A stretch of DNA of 64,000 bases from Kocuria sp. TGY1127_2 (lineage in GTDB: Bacteria; Actinomycetota; Actinomycetes; Actinomycetales; Micrococcaceae): contig NZ_AP022834.1 in the NCBI RefSeq assembly GCF_013394385.1, forward strand, positions 558,001-622,000. The letters are read 5' to 3'. The position numbers and the translations under genes are program-made. Below, piece by piece: positions 25,779 to 34,496 of the stretch (its first letter is position 1; each line of letters starts with the position of its first letter). The notes beneath the pieces are model-generated. The model saw nothing but the letters and a program-made list of their open reading frames with translations, did not search any database and was not told the origin of the DNA.

Positions 25779-26506
25779 ACGAGTTCCTCTCCTGTTGTCG
25801 TTCGTGTGTCTCCAGGGCCATGCGATTCCGCGGCGACTTGTTCCCTGTACGCGCGTGGAAAATTCTCGACGGCGTACTGTCCCGAACGCTCTTCGGGGTC
25901 TACGGTCTTGATGACTCGCGCGGGCGATCCGACGGCCACGGAATACGGCGGAATGTCCTGTGTGACCACCGAACCCGCTCCCACCACCGAATCATGGCCC
26001 ACGGTGACGCCAGCCAGGATGATTGCGCCGCCACCCAGCCAGACGTTGTCCTCGATCGTGATGGGCAGCCCGCCTTCCCACCCCCTCCTGCGGTCCACCG
26101 GGTTCAACGGATGTGTTGGGCACAGCAATTGGACGTTCGGGCCGATCTGCACGTCGTCGCCGATCCTGACCTCGCACACGTCCAGGACCGTGAGCCCGAA
26201 ATTCGCGAAGAGCCGATCGCCGATGTGGATGTTGTACCCGTAATCGACCTGAAGCGGCGCTCGGATACGAACATCTCGGCCCATGCTTCCCAGCAGTTCG
26301 CCCAAGAGGGTGAGGGCGGCCGGATCCTCTTCCAGATCAAGCCGGTGATAGCGCTCCGTCATTCTCGCCGCTTCGGCGGACGTGCGATGTGTCAGGTCGG
26401 CAGAGTTATTGGTCTCGTTTGCCGTAGTCTCGCCCCGGTACGGGAGTCCGGCCTGCATGCGCTCGCGCATGGTCATGTCATCGTGACTTGTCTGAGGTGT
26501 GGTCAT
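25775..26506 (-). CDS. Maltose/galactoside O-acetyltransferase family protein
   Basis: A 243-residue left-handed beta-helix acetyltransferase. The N-terminal helical cap reads [15 protein letters not shown] and [10 protein letters not shown]; hexapeptide repeats follow ([23 protein letters not shown], then [29 protein letters not shown]). The His in CPTHPL is the expected catalytic base. It transfers acetyl from acetyl-CoA to a sugar or similar acceptor. The ATG at 26506 has GGAAAGG at proper spacing; the frame stays open upstream without similarity. The roughly 35-residue polar C-terminal tail is longer than usual. Confidence 0.88.
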   Translation of the reverse strand: MTTPQTSHDDMTMRERMQAGLPYRGETTANETNNSADLTHRTSAEAARMTERYHRLDLEEDPAALTLLGELLGSMGRDVRIRAPLQVDYGYNIHIGDRLFANFGLTVLDVCEVRIGDDVQIGPNVQLLCPTHPLNPVDRRRGWEGGLPITIEDNVWLGGGAIILAGVTVGHDSVVGAGSVVTQDIPPYSVAVGSPARVIKTVDPEERSGQYAVENFPRAYREQVAAESHGPGDTRTTTGEELV

Positions 26507-26559
26507 TCGACGGAACCTTTCCGTGACCGCTTCCATGCGGCCAGATGGGAAGAGCAAAT

Positions 26560-26703
26560 TCAGGAGAACAGGGCGGCCAGTCCGATGATGAACAATCCGA
26601 CCAGGATCGCGATGCCGACCCCGATCAGCATTCTTTTGTTGATTTCCCTCATGACTGTTCGGACTTCGTCTTTTGTCCATTGCGTATTGCGGCGTGCACT
26701 CAT
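26560..26703 (-). CDS. Small single-pass membrane protein (47 aa)
   Basis: A 47-residue frame with a charged amphipathic N-terminus (about residues 1-24) and one membrane helix (residues about 25-46, [20 protein letters not shown]). No Shine-Dalgarno precedes the ATG at 26703, but AATACT lies eight bases upstream and could be a -10 for a leaderless transcript. It sits between the acetyltransferase gene and the divergent acyl-CoA synthetase. No family is recognised. Confidence 0.55.
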   Translation of the reverse strand: MSARRNTQWTKDEVRTVMREINKRMLIGVGIAILVGLFIIGLAALFS

Positions 26704-26751
26704 GGTGGACAGTATTCCAGGTGCAGAGGCCCTCATGGCAGAATCTCATAT

Positions 26752-28458
26752 ATGCCAGAACCCCAGACAGACGCCTCAGGGCCCCTGACGAATCGACGAC
26801 CGTGGTTCAAGAATTACAATCCTGACACCGCAACCGAGCTTGATCTCCCGGAGACCTCACTGGTCCACGTGATGGAGAGATCCGTGCGAGCGGCAGGATC
26901 CAAAACTGCCCTGGAGTTCTTCGGCGCGGCGACCAGTTACGCAACCCTCGGGGACCAGGTCAACAGGGTTGCGGAGGGGCTGCGTCTCCTGGGCGTCCAA
27001 CCCGGGGATCGTGTCGCCGTAATTCTGCCGAACTGCCCGCAGCACGTCGTCGCGTTCTACGCGATTCTGAGGGTGGGCGGAGTAGTGGTCGAGCACAATC
27101 CGCTGTACACCGAAGGCGAACTGAGGCATCAATTCGAGGACCACGGCGCCAAGATCGCTTTCGTGTGGGACAAGATCGCGGACAAAGTCACGCATCAGCC
27201 TGCGGACGTCCGCCCTCGAGAGATTGTTTCGGTCAACCTGGTTGAGGCGATGCCGACGCACATGCGGCTGGCCCTCAAATTGCCGTTCAAAAAGGCCAAG
27301 GACTCCCGCGAAAAGCTCGAGGGGCCGGCCCCCGACACTACCCCGTGGCGCAAGATGCTCAAGAACGAGCCGATCGCAGAAGACCATCATCGGCCGACCG
27401 CCCATGACACGGCTCTTCTGCTCTACACGTCAGGAACCTCGGGGGATCCCAAGGGCGTCATGCTGACGCACCGGAATCTGGAGTCGAATGCGCAAATGGG
27501 GCAAGAATGGATCGGACTGGACGACGAGGAAGTCATCTATGCTCTGTTGCCGCTGTTCCACGCCTACGGAATGACTCTCGGGCTGGGGGTCGCCGTCGCA
27601 GTCCAGGCCAAGCTCGTTCTGTTCCCCACCGTGGACCTCGACCTCGTCTTCGGTGCGATGAAGAAGTCCAAACCGACTATTCTCCCCGCAGTGCCACCCG
27701 TCTACCAGCGGATGCTGGACATGGCCAATGAACGGGGCACTGACCTCTCCGGTATCCGGTATTCCGTTTCCGGTGCGATGAACCTGCCGTCGCAGCTCGT
27801 GGCCGATTGGGAAGCCAAAACCGGAGGTTATTTGGTCGAAGGGTACGGACTGACCGAATGCGCGCCGTTGGTCGCCTGCAACCCGTTGAACGAATCGCGC
27901 AGAGCGGGGTCCATCGGGACGCCCTTCCCCTCAACCGATATCCGTATTGTCGACCCCGAAACGCTCCAGGACGTCGAGGACGGGCGAGCCGGCGAGTTGT
28001 GGGTCAAAGGCCCCCAGGTGTTCCGCGGATATTGGAAGAACGAAGAAGCAACGAGGCAGACCGTGACCGCGGACGGCTGGCTGCGCACCGGAGACGTGGT
28101 GACCATGGATGCCGACGGATTCCTCTTCGTCGTCGACAGGCTCAAAGAAGTCATCATCACCGGGGGATTCAACGTATCTCCTTCCGAGGTCGAGACCGCT
28201 TTGAAGACATTCGATACGGTCAAGGACGCTGCGGTCGTAGGAATTCCCGCCGAGGGAGGAGGGGAAGAAGTGGTGGCGGCCGTCATCATGGCTGCCGGCC
28301 ACGCCCTCGATGCCGAAGCTCTGCGTCAGCACTGCTACACCAAAGTCACCCGGTACAAGGTCCCTCGCCGCATCGTCGAATTGGAGGATTTCCCCCGCTC
28401 GATGCTCGGCAAAACGCTGCGCCGTGAGGTCAAAAAAGAGGTTATGGAGAAGCTGTAG
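26752..28458 (+). CDS. fadD: Long-chain fatty-acid CoA ligase
   Basis: A 568-residue AMP-forming ligase. Motifs in order: [18 protein letters not shown] (P-loop, A3), YGLTECAPL (A5), [12 protein letters not shown] (A7) and GRLKE-like [21 protein letters not shown] (A8). The C-terminal catalytic Lys lies in [10 protein letters not shown] (A10). It activates a fatty acid to acyl-AMP and then acyl-CoA at the membrane. The ATG at 26752 has no ribosome site but gives the family start, so the gene is probably leaderless. It is divergent from the 47-residue membrane peptide. No beta-oxidation genes are adjacent. Confidence 0.93.
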   Translation: MPEPQTDASGPLTNRRPWFKNYNPDTATELDLPETSLVHVMERSVRAAGSKTALEFFGAATSYATLGDQVNRVAEGLRLLGVQPGDRVAVILPNCPQHVVAFYAILRVGGVVVEHNPLYTEGELRHQFEDHGAKIAFVWDKIADKVTHQPADVRPREIVSVNLVEAMPTHMRLALKLPFKKAKDSREKLEGPAPDTTPWRKMLKNEPIAEDHHRPTAHDTALLLYTSGTSGDPKGVMLTHRNLESNAQMGQEWIGLDDEEVIYALLPLFHAYGMTLGLGVAVAVQAKLVLFPTVDLDLVFGAMKKSKPTILPAVPPVYQRMLDMANERGTDLSGIRYSVSGAMNLPSQLVADWEAKTGGYLVEGYGLTECAPLVACNPLNESRRAGSIGTPFPSTDIRIVDPETLQDVEDGRAGELWVKGPQVFRGYWKNEEATRQTVTADGWLRTGDVVTMDADGFLFVVDRLKEVIITGGFNVSPSEVETALKTFDTVKDAAVVGIPAEGGGEEVVAAVIMAAGHALDAEALRQHCYTKVTRYKVPRRIVELEDFPRSMLGKTLRREVKKEVMEKL

Positions 28459-28482
28459 GCTCCGGCCCGTCAGCAACTACGG

Positions 28483-28524
28483 CGACGCCCGCCGTGCTTT
28501 CTCGAGAAGGCACGGCGGGCGTCG
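28483..28524. terminator. Terminator between fadD and metI
   Basis: Perfect 15-bp arms (28483-28497 and 28510-28524) around a 12-base loop, between two convergent genes. Confidence 0.85.
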
Positions 28525-28545
28525 TCGTAAGGGAACCGAAACGGA

Positions 28546-29259
28546 CTATCGCCGCATAATCTTGCGGGCGAGCCAGTTTCCGAAAAGCTGAACGAACTGG
28601 ACCATCACGATGATGATCAGCACGGAAGCCATGGTGATATCCCAGTTGAAACGCTGGTAGCCCTTGGACAGTGCGTAATCGCCCAGGCCGCCGGCGCCGA
28701 TGTAACCCGCCATTGCGGACATGTCGACGACACCGATGAGCAGGAACGTGTAACCGAGAACGAGCGGGCCGAGAGCCTCGGGAAGGATGACCGAGAACAT
28801 GATGCGAGCCTTTGAGGCACCCATGGCCCGGGCTGCTTCGATCACTCCCGGGTCGATCGACACCAAGTTCTGCTCCACGATCCGCGCGACGGCGAAGATC
28901 GCGGCGACGACCATGCCGAATACGGCGGCCTTCATCTCGATCGTGGTGCCGATGGTCGCGAGCATCACTGGCCCCAGGGCAACGAGAAGGATGATGAAAG
29001 GAATGGGGCGAACGAAGTTCACCACGAGGTTGAGGACCCAATTCAGGGGCCTGTTCTGCAAGATATTCCCGCGACGGGTCGTGTACAGCAGCAAACCGAT
29101 CAGGAACCCTCCGATGCCCGCGATCACCATGGTGATCGCGACCATTTGGATGGTTTCCAAGGTCGCCTGCACCAGATCAGGGCGGACCTCGCTCCAGTCG
29201 GTCTTGGGCTTTGCCTCGATGGTGGCGGCGATGAGGGAGTGGGGATTCAGCGACATCAT
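28546..29259 (-). CDS. metI: Methionine ABC transporter permease
   Basis: A 237-residue permease with five membrane segments and the EAA loop in VIEAARAMGASKARIMFSVILPEALG, close to MetI. Its ATG overlaps the metN stop (ATGA). Together with MetN and MetQ it imports methionine. It is the last gene of the operon and ends before a shared terminator. Confidence 0.92.
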   Translation of the reverse strand: MMSLNPHSLIAATIEAKPKTDWSEVRPDLVQATLETIQMVAITMVIAGIGGFLIGLLLYTTRRGNILQNRPLNWVLNLVVNFVRPIPFIILLVALGPVMLATIGTTIEMKAAVFGMVVAAIFAVARIVEQNLVSIDPGVIEAARAMGASKARIMFSVILPEALGPLVLGYTFLLIGVVDMSAMAGYIGAGGLGDYALSKGYQRFNWDITMASVLIIIVMVQFVQLFGNWLARKIMRR

Positions 29260-30314
29260 GCGCGCACCTCCTGGACGAGTGTAACGAGTTTCAGCTGTTC
29301 AACGGCGGCATCGACCGCGGAGACCTCGCCCAGCAGCTCAAGGGTGAGCTTTCCGTAGGTGCGTCCCTGGAGGGTTTCCAGGCCGCCCTCGACGATGTTG
29401 AAGCGCACGTTGCGATCACCGAGCCGTGAGAGGACATCTCCCAATTCGGTCTGGTCCGTGACCTCGACGCTGACGAGGAAGCCACGGTGGCGCTCCATCA
29501 ACTCGCTGGCTCGGTCGCCGGAAGGGGTCGGTTTGACGGTCGTGGACACGAACCTCCGAGCGGGCGCGGTCTGAGGATTCGAAAAGACGTCGTAGACATT
29601 GCCTTCTTCCACGACCTTGCCCTTCTCCATCACGGCCACTCGGTCCGCGATCGAGGCGACGACGTCCATTTCGTGGGTGATCACGACGACGGTGATCCCC
29701 AGATCTTCGTTGACTTTCTTCAGAAGTCCGAGAACTTCCTCCGTGGTTTCAGGATCCAGCGCGGAAGTGGATTCGTCGGCGAGGAGAAGAGAGGGCTCGG
29801 TCGCGAGGGCGCGGGCAATGCCGACGCGCTGTTTCTGACCACCCGACAGCTGATCGGGGTAGCTTTTGGCCTTCTCACCCAGCCCCACGAACTCCAGGAG
29901 CTCCTCGACCCGCTTCTTGCGGCGGTCACCCGACCAGCCCGCTACTTTGAGCGGGAAATCGACGTTACCGGAAACGGTCTTTGAGTTCATGAGGTTGAAC
30001 TGCTGGAAGATCATGCCGATATTGGTTCGGGCCTTGCGCAGGTCGGCCTCCTTGGCCCCTGAGATTGTCGTATTCTCCACCGTCAAGGTTCCCGATGTGG
30101 TGGCTTCCAGGCCGTTGATCAGGCGGACCAATGTGGACTTTCCGGCACCTGAATAGCCGATGATCGCGTAGATCTGTCCACGCTTGATCGTGAGCGAGAC
30201 GTCGTCCACGGCTCTGACGGGGTTCTTCCCGGTTTTGAATACCTTGGAGACGTGATCGAGGACCACCATGTCCGAAGAGTGCGCCTCGGACACGGGACTC
30301 GTGTGCTCGGTCAT
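29256..30314 (-). CDS. metN: Methionine ABC transporter ATP-binding protein with NIL domain
   Basis: A 352-residue ATPase. Walker A is GYSGAGKST, the signature LSGGQKQR, Walker B LLLADESTSALDPE (Glu-Ser in place of the usual Glu-Pro, as in MetN proteins), and the switch His lies in VVITHEMD. A C-terminal NIL domain (about 270-350, VSVEVTDQTELGDVLSRLGDRN) binds methionine and inhibits transport. I prefer the ATG at 30314, six bases after AAGGGA, to one at 30320 that almost touches it. It overlaps metI. Confidence 0.93.
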   Translation of the reverse strand: MTEHTSPVSEAHSSDMVVLDHVSKVFKTGKNPVRAVDDVSLTIKRGQIYAIIGYSGAGKSTLVRLINGLEATTSGTLTVENTTISGAKEADLRKARTNIGMIFQQFNLMNSKTVSGNVDFPLKVAGWSGDRRKKRVEELLEFVGLGEKAKSYPDQLSGGQKQRVGIARALATEPSLLLADESTSALDPETTEEVLGLLKKVNEDLGITVVVITHEMDVVASIADRVAVMEKGKVVEEGNVYDVFSNPQTAPARRFVSTTVKPTPSGDRASELMERHRGFLVSVEVTDQTELGDVLSRLGDRNVRFNIVEGGLETLQGRTYGKLTLELLGEVSAVDAAVEQLKLVTLVQEVRA

Positions 30315-30374
30315 GTGCATTCCCTTGCTTGTCGACTGTTGAGGGGTTCGATCGTTTCACACCGTGAGAGCGGA

Positions 30375-30412
30375 CGACGCCGGCCGGCAGCTGAGCTGTC
30401 GGGCCGGCGTCG
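30375..30412 (-). terminator. Hairpin between metQ and metN
   Basis: CGACGCCGGCC (30375-30385) pairs with GGCCGGCGTCG (30402-30412); the loop holds a smaller CAGCT/AGCTG dyad. No U tract follows, so it may only attenuate or stabilise: more metQ than metNI message would suit a binding protein. Confidence 0.5.
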
Positions 30413-30441
30413 ATCACCGAGACGAGTGGTGAAACTCTGGT

Positions 30442-31329
30442 TTACTTCTTTTCTTTGTTCTCGTCCTCGAGTTTCTTCTGGACATCGCGCAACTTGTTGA
30501 CGTCGGTGTCCACCACGACGGCGGTGTTCTTGGACGATTTCTGCTGGGCGTCCTGAACGGGCTTGCTGTGGTAGATGTCCACGATCTTCTTGTACGTCTC
30601 GTTGTCCTCCTGCCCCTTCTGTGCGACGAACAGGTTGACGTACGGGAGGGCCGAATCCTGGGATGCGTCGTCCTGGAAGAGGGCATTCTTGGGATCGAGG
30701 TCTGCATCATCGAGGAAGTCGTTGTTGACCACGGAACCATCCACCGAGGACATCGAGGTCACGGTCTGGTTCGCTTCGACCGAGGTCACGGTCACCTTGG
30801 AGTTGTCCTTGTCGATGTCGTTTTCGGTCGGCTGGAGAGTATCGCTCTTGAGCTTCAGAAGATTTGCCGACTTCAGGACGTTGATCGCGCGAGCCTGATT
30901 GACCGCGTCGTTCGGGATTGCGATCTTTCCGCCCTCCGGGATCTCGTCGAGGGACTTGTGGTTCTTCGAGTAGAGGCCCATCGGGAAGATCGCGGTGGGC
31001 CCGACGATCTGAAGATCGTCGTCGTTGTCCACGTTGTAATTGGCCAAGTAGGAGATGTGCTGGAACCAGTTCAGGTCAACCTGACCCTGCGTCAACTGCG
31101 GGTTGGCCTCGGTGTAGTTGTCGAGCTCTTTGTACTCGATGTCGATGTCCTGCTTGGCAGCCTCTTCCTTGAGGGCGGTATTGACTTCCATTTCCTTGGC
31201 GATGGCGACCTTCACGACCGTCTTGCCGTCTTTGGTTTCGGGGCCGCTGGGGGTGTCGTTGCCCCCGCATGCGGCGAGCCCAAGGGTTAAGGGAACAATC
31301 GCCAGGAGGGCGCCAAGTTTTTTCTTCAC
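30442..31329 (-). CDS. metQ: Methionine-binding lipoprotein
   Basis: A 295-residue NlpA/MetQ protein. The signal peptide ends in the lipobox LAAC with Cys21. The mature part has GQVDLNWFQHISYLANYN, MGLYSKNHKSLDEIPEGGKIAIPND and NQARAINVLKSANLL, all MetQ marks. It delivers methionine to MetNI at the outer face of the membrane. It is first in the operon, 412 bases from the divergent polyol permease. The C-terminal tail is unusually lysine-rich. Confidence 0.93.
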   Translation of the reverse strand: MKKKLGALLAIVPLTLGLAACGGNDTPSGPETKDGKTVVKVAIAKEMEVNTALKEEAAKQDIDIEYKELDNYTEANPQLTQGQVDLNWFQHISYLANYNVDNDDDLQIVGPTAIFPMGLYSKNHKSLDEIPEGGKIAIPNDAVNQARAINVLKSANLLKLKSDTLQPTENDIDKDNSKVTVTSVEANQTVTSMSSVDGSVVNNDFLDDADLDPKNALFQDDASQDSALPYVNLFVAQKGQEDNETYKKIVDIYHSKPVQDAQQKSSKNTAVVVDTDVNKLRDVQKKLEDENKEKK

Positions 31330-31741
31330 GGCTATGAATCTCTCTACTCGGTGCGGTGAGTTTTTGGGGTCGACGGAATGGCCCGGAGCCTCCGCGTCAG
31401 CCCCATTACAACACGCGCTCGGACCCTGAACTGAAGCGACGGAGATGTGTAGTCACACCTTTCACGGGGCGTCATAATTCGAAATATTGACGGAAGGCGG
31501 GGGCTGCGCCGTTGCCAAGGGCGCGCATTTTCCAGCCGGGAGGTCAGGTCGGTCTTCTCCCAGGACGCTATCCGCGTGCACATTTGTTCAGAACGGTTGT
31601 GCGAAGTGGCGATCCGCGCCTAAGCTAACCGCATGCCTGTGGGACGCCTCACGTTCTTTACCATCACCGGATGACGGCGAGGTCCCGTAGGCGGAGTTTG
31701 TCAACGGGGACGGACGTCGAGCCCCCAAGAAGGAGCACCTT
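31330..31741. promoter_or_regulatory. Divergent intergenic region between metQ and polyol permease
   Basis: No gene is seen. An imperfect dyad, CGTCA...TGACG (31470-31492, 16 of 23 positions symmetric), lies 140 bases upstream of metQ and may be an operator for met control; no SAM riboswitch could be recognised between it and metQ. TGCACATTTGTTCA (31577-31590) is the inverted form, 12 of 14 matches, of the motif at the polyol dehydrogenase promoter. The permease start at 31742 has AAGAAGGAGCACC. Confidence 0.45.
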
Positions 31742-33163
31742 ATGTCTTCCACCGCAGATCCTTCGGTACCTCTCAAGGTCGAAGGGCATTACCTCGACCG
31801 TATCGGCATACCTTCGGTTCTCAAGTGGGGCTTCCTCGGAGTCCTGCTGTTCATGACCGGCCTCGGTGTCGAGTCGAATATTTTGACCCCGCACCTCGTG
31901 GAGGTTCTGCACAGCCCTGAGAGTGCTGTCGCCGGGATTATCGCCTCGTATTCCTTGGCCGTGGCGGTGGGCAGCTACCTTTCCGGCGCTCTTTCCGACC
32001 TCATTGGGCCGAAGAGGGTTATGCTCATCGGCTTCCTCGTGTGGGCCGTCTTCCAGATCGGATTCCTTCTGGCCATGGCCAGCGGGATCTTCTGGCTGGT
32101 TGCGGTCACCTATTTCTTCCGCGGATTCGGCATGCCATTGTTCACCTTCTCCTTCTTGGTGTGGGTCAACATCACCGCGTTGAAGTCCAAGGCCGGTACC
32201 GCCATTGGCTGGTTCTACGTGATGTTCACCGGTGGTCTGCCGACCCTCGGCTCGTTGGTCGCCATCGGCGCCATCCCAACCTTTGGCGGTGGCGTGGTCG
32301 GCGAGTCCGGAGCGATCATTTTCTCCTGCGTTCTCAACATCGTCGGCTTCCTGCTCGTGTGGTTCGGATGCCATGACGAGAAGGGAAAACGCCGTATTGC
32401 CCCCGAGGGTGAGACCGCTTCGCAGGTGATCCTCTCGGGCCTTCGCCTGACTTTCACCAACAGCAAGGTCCTTCAAGGCTTCCTGGTTCGTTTGATCAAC
32501 ACCGCACCCGAGTTCGGCATGTTCATCATCATGCCCGCGGTGATCAGTACGACATTGGGCTGGGGGCAGTCTCGCTGGCTCGCGATGACGGTGTGCGTCT
32601 ACGCAGGAAACATTCTGTTCAATGCGTTCTTCGGTAACTTGGGCGACCGCCTCGGCTGGGTCACAACGGTCCGTTGGTTCGGCGTCTTCGCCTCCGCGGT
32701 TTCGTTGCTCGCGTGGTGGTACGTGCCCCACATGGTGCCCGCAGGGTCCAACTGGGGATACATTCTCGCCGTGATCGCCGGTATCTGCTATGGCATATTC
32801 CTGGCGGGCTTCGTGCCGATGGGGGCCATCATGCCGGCCAACGCCCCTGATCACCGCGGCGCCGCTATGGCCATGTATACCACCGCCGCGGGCGGCGCCA
32901 CCTTCTTGGGGACCGCCGTGGTCGCCATCGTCCTGAACATCACCGGTGCAATGGGCATGAGCAGTTTTGCCCAGAATTCCACCGTGATTTGGGCATTCGT
33001 GGCTTTGTACGCCTGCGCCTTCATCATGGTCGGCCATTTGCGCACCGAGCAGGACGATCCGGAGCATCGCCGCAAGATCAAGGAGGCCGATACCCAGGCC
33101 CTCGCGATCCAGGAGGCTAACGAAAACAACGTGACAATCCAGCAACCGGACAGCCGCGACTAG
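31742..33163 (+). CDS. MFS polyol permease (RbtT/DalT-like)
   Basis: A 473-residue major facilitator with twelve membrane segments. The helix 2-3 loop GALSDLIGPKRVMLIGF is the MFS signature. The sequence resembles ribitol and arabitol permeases of the RbtT/DalT group, including VWVNITALKSKAGTAIGWFY and a long charged C-terminal tail. It is expected to bring a pentitol or related polyol in by proton symport. It has its own terminator and an operator-like site upstream that matches the one at the catabolic operon, so it probably belongs to the same regulon. The exact polyol is not determined. Confidence 0.85.
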   Translation: MSSTADPSVPLKVEGHYLDRIGIPSVLKWGFLGVLLFMTGLGVESNILTPHLVEVLHSPESAVAGIIASYSLAVAVGSYLSGALSDLIGPKRVMLIGFLVWAVFQIGFLLAMASGIFWLVAVTYFFRGFGMPLFTFSFLVWVNITALKSKAGTAIGWFYVMFTGGLPTLGSLVAIGAIPTFGGGVVGESGAIIFSCVLNIVGFLLVWFGCHDEKGKRRIAPEGETASQVILSGLRLTFTNSKVLQGFLVRLINTAPEFGMFIIMPAVISTTLGWGQSRWLAMTVCVYAGNILFNAFFGNLGDRLGWVTTVRWFGVFASAVSLLAWWYVPHMVPAGSNWGYILAVIAGICYGIFLAGFVPMGAIMPANAPDHRGAAMAMYTTAAGGATFLGTAVVAIVLNITGAMGMSSFAQNSTVIWAFVALYACAFIMVGHLRTEQDDPEHRRKIKEADTQALAIQEANENNVTIQQPDSRD

Positions 33164-33177
33164 ACGGTTCGAGGATA

Positions 33178-33219
33178 CGACGCCCATGTGTTGCCCAGAT
33201 CGGTGGCACATGGGCGTCG
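33178..33219 (+). terminator. Terminator after polyol permease
   Basis: CGACGCCCATGTG (33178-33190) and CACATGGGCGTCG (33207-33219) form a perfect 13-bp stem with a 16-base loop; TCGTTTAA follows. Confidence 0.75.
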
Positions 33220-33405
33220 ATCGTTTAAGGGTTTTTCTCCCGGGGCCCTCAGCCTTCGGGGACCGTTTCAGGGAGAATCCAACGGTTCAGCACCGGCTCG
33301 AAGACCCTTCAATGAATAGGTCTGTTCCTCGGCTTCATGAGGCTTCGGCGACGAAGCTCATTGCTTTGGGGCTTGGCTAGGTCGACCCGGGCGGTGCCTC
33401 CCGTT

Positions 33406-34353
33406 TTAAGTGCGCAGCGCGCGCAGGATATGCGTCGCCGTGGCTTCGTCCGTGACCAGCCGGCGGAAGTATTTCATGGACGCCGCGGTCACGATGGACC
33501 AGCACTTTTCCTCGCCCACGGCCACTGCGGTCGAGAAAGGGATGGCGGCAAGGTCCTTTGTGGGAATGCGGACGGTCCGCTCGGAGCCAGGGAAGGTAAG
33601 CTCTCGGCCCTCCCTGTTGAAAAAGTGCAGGCAGACGTCGCCGATCGAATCGGGCAAGCTGTCCTTCGGGATCGCGGAAGACAGCGAGGTTCGGCCCGTC
33701 GTCGGAGAGCCGATGCCGACGAGCGCTCCTTTCGCGGAGCTCCAGAGCCGACGAACCTCCGCGAAGGATTCATCCTTTTGCAGGGCTTGGTAAATGCTTT
33801 TGGACGGGATTGCGCTCGCGAAGAGGGGGGAATGTGTGCTTCCCGTGCTCTGCGCGAGCATGCGAACGATCTCGTTGGTCTGGTGCCAGGCCTCCGGTTC
33901 GGAGACACCGCCGACGGAAGGGACCAACTTGACCCCATCGAGGCGTGAAAGCCGCATTTGGGCTATGCCGTAGAGCGCCATTCCGGACGAGATGACGAGC
34001 GCGTCGCCCGGTGCGAGGTGCATGGCGTCGAGCGCCCGTTGCACCGGCGGGAGCATTCCCTGGCCCATGGTCGAGGGCTGCATGCCTCGGGCGAGGTAAA
34101 CCTCTTCGAGATGCAGGGCGGAGCGGAGCCTCTCGGCCAGGTCGGAGCGACCCTCGGCGTCCGGATGGACTATCCGGATCTGCACCATGCCGATGGTCCG
34201 GGCGTGCGTCAGCATGCGACTGACGGTTGGCCGCGAGACCTTGAAAGCCTCCGCGATGGCGGATTGGCCTTTTTCTTCCTCGTAGTACATGCGCGCAACC
34301 GCGTAGAGGCGATCGACGTCGTACAGGTCCCTGAGGTTCTTCTTGTCATCCAT
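33406..34353 (-). CDS. SorC-family sugar-binding transcriptional regulator
   Basis: A 315-residue SorC/DeoR-like regulator. The N-terminal helix-turn-helix reads KGQSAIAEAFKVSRPTVSRMLTHARTIGMVQIRI. The C-terminal domain is the phosphosugar-binding fold with LVISSGMALYGIAQM and GALVGIGSPTT. Such proteins bind a sugar phosphate and release or activate operons for polyol or ketose use. It is divergent from the dehydrogenase-kinase operon, whose promoter holds repeats of a 13-14-bp motif, its likely target. The ATG at 34353 follows a weak GAGCGAG site. Confidence 0.88.
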   Translation of the reverse strand: MDDKKNLRDLYDVDRLYAVARMYYEEEKGQSAIAEAFKVSRPTVSRMLTHARTIGMVQIRIVHPDAEGRSDLAERLRSALHLEEVYLARGMQPSTMGQGMLPPVQRALDAMHLAPGDALVISSGMALYGIAQMRLSRLDGVKLVPSVGGVSEPEAWHQTNEIVRMLAQSTGSTHSPLFASAIPSKSIYQALQKDESFAEVRRLWSSAKGALVGIGSPTTGRTSLSSAIPKDSLPDSIGDVCLHFFNREGRELTFPGSERTVRIPTKDLAAIPFSTAVAVGEEKCWSIVTAASMKYFRRLVTDEATATHILRALRT

Positions 34354-34413
34354 GAAGTACTCGCTCGTAGTGCTATAGGTTTCGCTACATCGTAACCCCG
34401 ATCACTCACGATG

Positions 34414-34479
34414 TGAACATATGTGCTTGACATATGTGCTCGGGTCTTCAAGAATGTGTGGTGCGTGACATACGCGTGC
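34414..34479 (+). promoter_or_regulatory. Polyol operon promoter with repeated operator motif
   Basis: TTGACA (34427-34432), 17 bases, AAGAAT (34450-34455) make a strong promoter for the operon at 34497. The motif TGAACATATGTGCT occurs at 34414-34427, as TGACATATGTGCT at 34428-34440 covering the -35, and in weaker form TGACATACGCGTGC at 34466-34479. The SorC-family protein encoded next door is the likely binder. Confidence 0.7.
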
Positions 34480-34496
34480 GACACAAAGGAGTGACC

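Noticed and set aside
31330-31469. SAM riboswitch in the metQ leader
   Set aside because: I looked for the known SAM-I, SAM-II and SAM-IV core patterns and found no convincing match; a covariance-model search would decide.
31664-33211. A 515-codon minus-strand frame opposite the MFS permease
   Set aside because: His/Glu/Asp-rich composition typical of the complement of a hydrophobic gene; no family pattern. The plus-strand permease has twelve helices and a ribosome site.
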